From positions 1 to 39,429 of the forward strand of contig JAJTGY010000037.1 of NCBI GenBank assembly GCA_021298015.1: 39,429 nt of DNA, read 5' to 3'. The DNA comes from Flammeovirgaceae bacterium (GTDB taxonomy: Bacteria > Bacteroidota > Bacteroidia > Cytophagales > Cyclobacteriaceae). Position 1 is the first letter of the stretch. Every line of letters begins with the position of its first letter. The position numbers and the translations under genes were made by a program. Shown here one piece after another: positions 35,490 through 39,429 of this stretch. The notes below the pieces were generated by a model. It ran no database searches and had not been told where the DNA came from. It saw only the letters and a list, made by a program, of their open reading frames with translations.

Positions 35490-35786
35490 CTACATGAGCA
35501 CCAGATCTTGCACGGCTTCCTGCCCAAACTCCTTTCGCAGGACCTCCAGAATCTGCGGTTTGTGCAAGTTTAGGTCGTGCTTAAGTCCGGCTGACTGCAA
35601 CTCAACAAATAGTACGCGATTCCGAATGAAGATTCTCCGGGTTTGCCGGGCTACACCCTTGCCGACCAGCCGCTCCCAGGAAGCCACTACGTTGGCCTCG
35701 TCAAAACGGCCTTCTAACCGATAGGACTGCAAAAGTTGCCGGATGGCGTTGCTTACATGCTGAAACTCTTCACCCTTCTTAGCCAT
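35490..35786 (-). CDS. DUF721 (DciA-like) protein
   Basis: A 98-residue protein from ATG 35786; the frame continues to a TTG at 35792. It has the DUF721 pattern: an N-terminal helical part (SNAIRQLLQSYRLEGRFDE), the conserved WERLVGKGVARQTR segment, then FIRNRVLFVELQSAGLKHDL. In other bacteria the related DciA recruits replicative helicase. It follows recF on the same strand by 34 nt, a pairing that recurs in many bacteria and supports a replication-linked role, which remains an inference. Confidence 0.85.
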   Translation of the reverse strand: MAKKGEEFQHVSNAIRQLLQSYRLEGRFDEANVVASWERLVGKGVARQTRRIFIRNRVLFVELQSAGLKHDLNLHKPQILEVLRKEFGQEAVQDLVLM

Positions 35787-35789
35787 GGC

Positions 35790-35797
35790 CAAAGGTA
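35790..35797 (-). promoter_or_regulatory. -7 box immediately before DUF721
   Basis: TACCTTTG on the minus strand is a perfect TAnnTTTG box ending only 3 nt before the ATG at 35786. No -33 TTTG is evident. If used, the transcript would be leaderless or start inside the gene. It may be a chance match inside the recF-DUF721 unit. Confidence 0.35.
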
Positions 35798-35820
35798 CCC
35801 AAATATGACCGATTCGGGTG

Positions 35821-36921
35821 TCAGGCGGGAGTCACGCGGCCTTGCTCTACCCGGTAGAGGCGGGGCAAAATCCCGGCTTGCTCGAAAATACGACCGGCCC
35901 GTATCGGGCTGGCATCGGTGATAAACACCTGGCCGAACGAGTCACTCTTCATCAATTCCATTAATTTTTTCACCCGCTGGTCGTCCAGCTTGTCAAAAAT
36001 GTCATCCAACAACAAAATGGGCTTATCACCGGGTCGCTCCAGAGTCTGAAACTCGGCCAGTTTGAGCGCCACCACGAATGACTTTTGTTGGCCCTGCGAT
36101 CCAAACTTTCGTAGATCGCGCCCACTCAATGAAAACGTGAACCGATCGCGATGTGGCCCGATCGTGGTGCGCAACGCCACCAGGTCTGTTGGGATGGCCC
36201 TTTGCAGCAGTTCTGCCAAACCTGGGCCGGGCGAACTGAATTCATAGCCGATATCCGGCTGCTCACCCGTACCTCCGCAAACAAACGAGTAGTGTTGAAC
36301 CAGGCGTTGGGTAAACACGGGCAGCAACCGCTGACGGTAGCCGATAATCACGCTCGCGCTTGCCGCCAGGTGCTGGTGGTATTGCGCAAACAAGTCGTAG
36401 TCGACCCGCCCCGATTGTGCCGAGAGCTGCAACAAGGCATTGCGCTGTTTCAGGTAGTAGTGATAGCGAATGAGTTCAGTCAGATAATCGGGAAAGAGTT
36501 GAGACAGAAGGCTGTCGAAAAACCGCCTGCGACTTTCACTGGATCCGGTAACCAACTCACCATCGCGGGGGCAAATCAACACCACGGGATACTTCCCGAT
36601 GTGCTCCGCCAGACGTGTATACTCCACATCATTCTCGCGAACTGATTTCTTCCCTTTTTGAAAAGCGCAGGCGACTTCGGCCACGCCTGTGGGCCGTTCA
36701 AATTTTCCTTTCACCAAAAACTGGTGTTGTCCCTCGCGCACATTCTGGCCGTCAGCCGGGGCAAAGGCGCTTTTGGTAAACCCGAGGTAGTAAATGGCAT
36801 CCAGCAGATTGGTTTTGCCACTTCCGTTCATGCCCATCAATACATGGCAGCCTTCGGCAAATTCGAGGTACTGATCCTCGTAGTTCTTAAAGTTGTAAAC
36901 GTGCAGGTGGCGAAGCAACAT
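35821..36921 (-). CDS. recF: DNA replication/repair protein RecF
   Basis: This SMC-like ATPase loads RecA at single-strand gaps together with RecO and RecR. From ATG 36921 (MLLRHLHVYNFKNYED) it has 366 residues. The longer frame to 36948 is rejected on family N-terminus. Walker A is GMNGSGKT (30-37), the signature region is FGSQGQQKSFVVALKLAEF (near 285), and Walker B is PILLLDDIFDKLD (near 310). It diverges from pdhA with 96 nt between starts and is followed by DUF721. It is not next to dnaA/dnaN, the classical neighbours in other phyla. Confidence 0.96.
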   Translation of the reverse strand: MLLRHLHVYNFKNYEDQYLEFAEGCHVLMGMNGSGKTNLLDAIYYLGFTKSAFAPADGQNVREGQHQFLVKGKFERPTGVAEVACAFQKGKKSVRENDVEYTRLAEHIGKYPVVLICPRDGELVTGSSESRRRFFDSLLSQLFPDYLTELIRYHYYLKQRNALLQLSAQSGRVDYDLFAQYHQHLAASASVIIGYRQRLLPVFTQRLVQHYSFVCGGTGEQPDIGYEFSSPGPGLAELLQRAIPTDLVALRTTIGPHRDRFTFSLSGRDLRKFGSQGQQKSFVVALKLAEFQTLERPGDKPILLLDDIFDKLDDQRVKKLMELMKSDSFGQVFITDASPIRAGRIFEQAGILPRLYRVEQGRVTPA

Positions 36922-36947
36922 GTTGTGGGGTACCGCGCATACCAGCA

Positions 36948-36979
36948 TTTGGCGATTGCTAAATCGTGCCGTATTTTCG
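36948..36979 (+). promoter_or_regulatory. Candidate promoter of pdhA
   Basis: TTTG (36948-36951), 20 nt, TATTTTCG (36972-36979; one mismatch to TAnnTTTG), followed by CAGTTC. Transcription would start near 36986, about 32 nt before the pdhA ATG. The -33 box lies in the divergent recF upstream region. Confidence 0.6.
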
Positions 36980-37017
36980 CAGTTCTCTTGTTACGTTGAA
37001 CACTCAAAATTAGCAAT

Positions 37018-38049
37018 ATGGCTACCACAGCCCAAGCCAAAACCAAGACCAACGCAGCCCCCGATTCATTTTCGAAGGAGACGTACATGTTCTGGTTCGA
37101 AAGCATGTACCTGATGCGCAGATTTGAAGAGCGGGCCGGTCAACTCTATGGCATGCAAAAGATTCGCGGTTTTTGCCACCTCTACATCGGGCAAGAGGCT
37201 TGTGCGGCAGGAGCTGTTACCGCCTTGCGAAAGGGCGATAAATGGATTACCGCCTATCGCGACCACGCCCACCCGCTGGCGTTGGGCACGGACCCTAAGT
37301 ACGTGATGGCCGAGTTATACGGCAAAGAAACCGGTATAACCAAAGGCAAGGGCGGCTCCATGCACATCTTTGACAAGAATGTGAATTTCATTGGCGGCCA
37401 TGGCATTGTGGGGGCACAGGTACCCATGGGGGCGGGCATTGCGTTTGCCGAGATGTACAATAACACCGGCAATGTGTGCATTTGCCACATGGGCGATGGT
37501 GCCGTGCGGCAGGGAGCCTTTCACGAAGCGCTAAACCTGGCCATGCTGTGGAAATTGCCGGTGATCTTTGTGATCGAGAATAACGGCTACGCCATGGGCA
37601 CTTCCGTGACGCGCACCTCGAACGTGCACGAGCTCTATACGCTGGGTGAATCGTACGATATGCCGGCCGAACCCGTGGATGGTATGAAGGTGGAAGATAT
37701 TCATCTGGCTGTGGCTCGCGCAGCTGAACGGGCTCGGGCTGGCGAAGGCCCTACCCTGCTGGAATTCCGCACCTACCGCTACAAAGGCCACTCGATGAGT
37801 GACCCTCAGAAATACCGCACCAAGGAAGAGGTCGAAGCCTACAAGCAGCGCGATCCGGTTGAACAAGTGCGCGACACCATTTTGAAGAAGAAATTCGCCA
37901 CTGCGGCTGAATTGGAGGCCATTGAAGCCAAGGTGAACGCACAGGTGGAAGAGAGCGTTAAGTTCTCCGAAGAATCCGCCTTCCCGGATCCGAAAGAGGC
38001 GCTCACGGACATCTACGTACAAACCGATTACCCCTTCGTGCTCGACTAG
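37018..38049 (+). CDS. pdhA: Pyruvate dehydrogenase E1 alpha subunit
   Basis: This is the thiamine-diphosphate-dependent E1 alpha of the pyruvate dehydrogenase complex, which decarboxylates pyruvate and acylates E2. The 343-residue sequence has FCHLYIGQEACAAG near 52, GKGGSMH near 111 and the thiamine-binding motif GDG (159-161) ending in ENN (187-189). It also has YRYKGHSMSDPQKYRT (253-268), the loop that is phosphorylated in mitochondrial homologues. The first 18 residues are low complexity (Ala/Thr/Lys). E1 beta and the cognate E2 are not adjacent. The E2 gene at 3422 is 33 kb away and of branched-chain type. It ends at an intrinsic terminator 40 nt on. Confidence 0.95.
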   Translation: MATTAQAKTKTNAAPDSFSKETYMFWFESMYLMRRFEERAGQLYGMQKIRGFCHLYIGQEACAAGAVTALRKGDKWITAYRDHAHPLALGTDPKYVMAELYGKETGITKGKGGSMHIFDKNVNFIGGHGIVGAQVPMGAGIAFAEMYNNTGNVCICHMGDGAVRQGAFHEALNLAMLWKLPVIFVIENNGYAMGTSVTRTSNVHELYTLGESYDMPAEPVDGMKVEDIHLAVARAAERARAGEGPTLLEFRTYRYKGHSMSDPQKYRTKEEVEAYKQRDPVEQVRDTILKKKFATAAELEAIEAKVNAQVEESVKFSEESAFPDPKEALTDIYVQTDYPFVLD

Positions 38050-38055
38050 GGCGCT

Positions 38056-38086
38056 TTTGGCAAATCCGGTTGAATCATTAGTTTTA
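38056..38086 (+). promoter_or_regulatory. Promoter of the TPR membrane protein gene
   Basis: TTTG (38056-38059), 19 nt, TAGTTTTA (38079-38086; one mismatch to TAnnTTTG). The start would be near 38093, inside the left arm of the pdhA terminator hairpin, so the new transcript would not carry the intact hairpin. Confidence 0.55.
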
Positions 38087-38089
38087 CAG

Positions 38090-38116
38090 CCCCGTTGAAC
38101 ACGGGGTTTATTTTTT
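38090..38116 (+). terminator. Terminator of pdhA
   Basis: CCCCGT (38090-38095) pairs with ACGGGG (38101-38106) around a 5-nt loop, followed by TTTATTTTTT. It lies 40 nt after the pdhA stop and directly before the next gene's ATG at 38121. Confidence 0.88.
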
Positions 38117-38120
38117 GGTC

Positions 38121-38816
38121 ATGGCGAAAAAAGAGGAAAAAAAGGACATTTTAGACAACGCAGAAGCGCTTCAGGAAAAAGTCGTTTCCGCAGAGCATTG
38201 GGTTGAAGAGAATCCAAAAATCGTAATTGGTGTTGTGGTTGTGTTGCTGCTGGCAGCCGGTGCCTATTTTGGCGGCCGCTATTGGATTGATACCCGCGAT
38301 CAGGAAGCCCAAACCGAAATGTTTCAGGCCATTCGGTACTTCGAAAAGGACAACCTGGACACACTGGAGTTGGCATTGAATGGTGACGGCAATAACCTCG
38401 GCTTCCTGCAAATTATTGACGATTACAAGTGGACACCCGCGGCCAACCTGGCGAATTTCTATGCGGGGGCGGCTTACCTGAAACAGGGAAAATTTCCCTT
38501 GGCCATTTTCCACCTCAAAGATTTTGAATCGAACGACTTGCTGGTGCAGGCCCGTGCCTACAGCCTGATTGGCGATGCCTATATGGAGCAAAAGGATTAT
38601 GCGAATGCCGCCAGTTATTACGACAAGGCCAGTTCGTATAAGCCAAATAAGTTTTTCACTCCGCAATACCTGATGAAAGCGGCCCTGGCGTACGAGTTGC
38701 TTCAGGACACCGTGAAGGCCAAGGCCGCTTATCAGCGCATAATCGATGAATATTGGGATAGCGCGGAAGTGCAAAACGCCAAGAAGTTCAAGGCTCGACT
38801 GGATAATAATTCGTAA
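38121..38816 (+). CDS. YfgM-like TPR membrane protein
   Basis: A 231-residue protein from ATG 38121. The frame extends two codons to a TTG, which overlaps the terminator T-run. It has a charged cytoplasmic N-terminus (MAKKEEKKDILDNAE), one transmembrane helix (about 33-52, IVIGVVVVLLLAAGAYFGG) and a periplasmic helical-repeat domain with TPR signatures (ANLANFYAGAAYLKQGKFPLA near 113, ARAYSLIGDAYMEQKDYANA near 148). The layout is that of YfgM, which in E. coli associates with the Sec translocon and periplasmic chaperones. The functional transfer is inference. It is followed by its own terminator and then ribH. Confidence 0.82.
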   Translation: MAKKEEKKDILDNAEALQEKVVSAEHWVEENPKIVIGVVVVLLLAAGAYFGGRYWIDTRDQEAQTEMFQAIRYFEKDNLDTLELALNGDGNNLGFLQIIDDYKWTPAANLANFYAGAAYLKQGKFPLAIFHLKDFESNDLLVQARAYSLIGDAYMEQKDYANAASYYDKASSYKPNKFFTPQYLMKAALAYELLQDTVKAKAAYQRIIDEYWDSAEVQNAKKFKARLDNNS

Positions 38817-38828
38817 TCAATACCTTAC

Positions 38829-38836
38829 TATATTTG
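38829..38836 (+). promoter_or_regulatory. -7 box upstream of ribH
   Basis: TATATTTG is a perfect TAnnTTTG box, but no TTTG is found 18-20 nt upstream. The start would be near 38843, within the terminator stem at 38839-38857, giving a leader of about 33 nt to the ribH ATG. Confidence 0.45.
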
Positions 38837-38838
38837 AA

Positions 38839-38863
38839 GGGCAGCCCAACGCTGCCCTTTTTT
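38839..38863 (+). terminator. Terminator between the TPR gene and ribH
   Basis: GGGCAGC (38839-38845) pairs perfectly with GCTGCCC (38851-38857) around CCAAC, followed by TTTTTT. It lies 22 nt after the TPR gene stop and shows that the longer TTG-started frame of ribH (from 38834) is not real. Confidence 0.92.
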
Positions 38864-38875
38864 ATTGATCGCCAT

Positions 38876-39337
38876 ATGCCGGGACAATTAAAATCAACCA
38901 CAGGGGCCAAAGCCCGAAAAATTTCAAACAAGAAGTTCGGAATTGTAGTGGCCGAATGGAACGAGGAAATTACCGAAGCCTTGTACCAAGGGGCGTGGAA
39001 TGCCCTTATTGAAATGGGCGCCAGTAAACGCAACATATCGCGCGTAAACGTGCCGGGCAGTTTCGAACTTCCCTTGGGCGCACAACGGCTGGCCGAACAA
39101 AAAAAGGTTGATGCCGTCATTTGCCTGGGTTGCGTCATTCAGGGCGACACACCACACTTTGATTACATCTGTCAGGCAACCAGCTATGGCATCATGAAAG
39201 TGGGTTTAAAAACCGGAAAGCCCGTTGTGTTTGGCGTGCTTACCACGCTCAACACACAACAGGCTCTCGATCGGGCTGGCGGCAAACTCGGCAACAAAGG
39301 CGAAGAAGCCGCGGTGACAGCTGTGGCTATGCTTTAA
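38876..39337 (+). CDS. ribH: 6,7-dimethyl-8-ribityllumazine synthase
   Basis: This is the penultimate step of riboflavin synthesis, condensing a pyrimidinedione with 3,4-dihydroxy-2-butanone 4-phosphate; homologues form pentamers or 60-mers. From ATG 38876 it has 153 residues, the standard length. Motifs: AEWNEEIT (26-33), with Trp28 at the usual aromatic stacking position; PGSFELP (60-66); GCVIQGDTPHFDYICQ (85-100), with the catalytic His94; and FGVLTTLN (119-126). No other riboflavin genes or FMN riboswitch are seen nearby. Confidence 0.97.
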   Translation: MPGQLKSTTGAKARKISNKKFGIVVAEWNEEITEALYQGAWNALIEMGASKRNISRVNVPGSFELPLGAQRLAEQKKVDAVICLGCVIQGDTPHFDYICQATSYGIMKVGLKTGKPVVFGVLTTLNTQQALDRAGGKLGNKGEEAAVTAVAML

Positions 39338-39429
39338 TCCCGGAATTGTCATTAGGAAAAAGTTCTACTGGCGGCCATTAGAGAAAACATGTGAAAAAGA
39401 TTTGATAATCAACATTTTAAGTTGTGCAA
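39338..39429. other. Right-edge intergenic sequence
   Basis: 92 nt after ribH with no gene and no clear terminator. It is AT-rich toward the edge and could contain the start of a promoter for a gene beyond the window. Confidence 0.5.

Noticed and set aside
38834-38875. N-terminal extension of ribH by 14 codons
   Set aside because: It would be translated from a TTG through an intrinsic terminator stem. The ATG at 38876 matches the family length.
38839-38875. FMN riboswitch before ribH
   Set aside because: The leader is only about 33-40 nt and lacks the conserved RFN elements. The hairpin there is the terminator of the upstream gene.

Overview
The window looks like a chromosomal segment of a Bacteroidota bacterium, most likely of the Cytophagales type (inference from gene content; no 16S is present). 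Supporting signs are: several promoters of the Bacteroidota form (TTTG, 18-20 nt, TAnnTTTG); A-rich start regions without clear Shine-Dalgarno sequences; a DAHP synthase fused to chorismate mutase; a DUF3467 gene between rpoC and rpsL; a large Asp-box (BNR/VPS10-like) exported protein; and tRNA genes without encoded CCA.

Layout. 1-419: no gene, then the terminator of ppdK. 420-5883: ppdK (minus), diverging from a 2-oxoacid dehydrogenase E2 gene and a cystathionine gamma-synthase gene (plus). 5926-9233: an orphan TPR sensor histidine kinase and an MFS transporter (minus). 9386-12520: a 1044-residue exported Asp-box protein (plus), ending at a terminator shared with the facing operon. 12597-16840: an aromatic amino acid operon (minus), in the order leader peptide, attenuator-like hairpin, pheA, class I aminotransferase, tyrA, DAHP synthase/chorismate mutase. 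16911-17882: a small coiled-coil lipoprotein and a SET-domain protein, convergent. 17923-35449: a long minus-strand information-processing cluster read as tRNA-Tyr, tRNA-Gly, tRNA-Thr, tuf, tRNA-Trp, secE, nusG, rplK, rplA, rplJ, rplL, rpoB, rpoC, DUF3467, rpsL, rpsG, fusA, rpsJ. 35490-36921: recF and a DUF721 gene (minus). 37018-39337: pdhA, a YfgM-like TPR membrane protein and ribH (plus).

The most striking element is upstream of pheA. A 27-codon reading frame (16782 to 16699, minus) has eight consecutive aromatic codons (FYFWYYFF). It is followed by a G-rich segment that can pair with the 5' arm of a strong GC hairpin placed 12 nt before the pheA ATG. This has the form of a ribosome-mediated transcription attenuator that senses Phe, Tyr and Trp charging and controls the first and terminal steps of aromatic amino acid synthesis. 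I cannot tell whether it has been described in this phylum.

Other points. The str, tRNA-Trp/secE and tRNA-Tyr/tuf units have recognisable promoters, and they share the word TTTGCAsTCC just after the -7 box. rpoB appears to start at TTG. Several genes have a TAnnTTTG box only 3-12 nt before the ATG, which predicts very short or absent 5' leaders. Many long reading frames starting at TTG were shortened to the ATG that matches the family's N-terminus.
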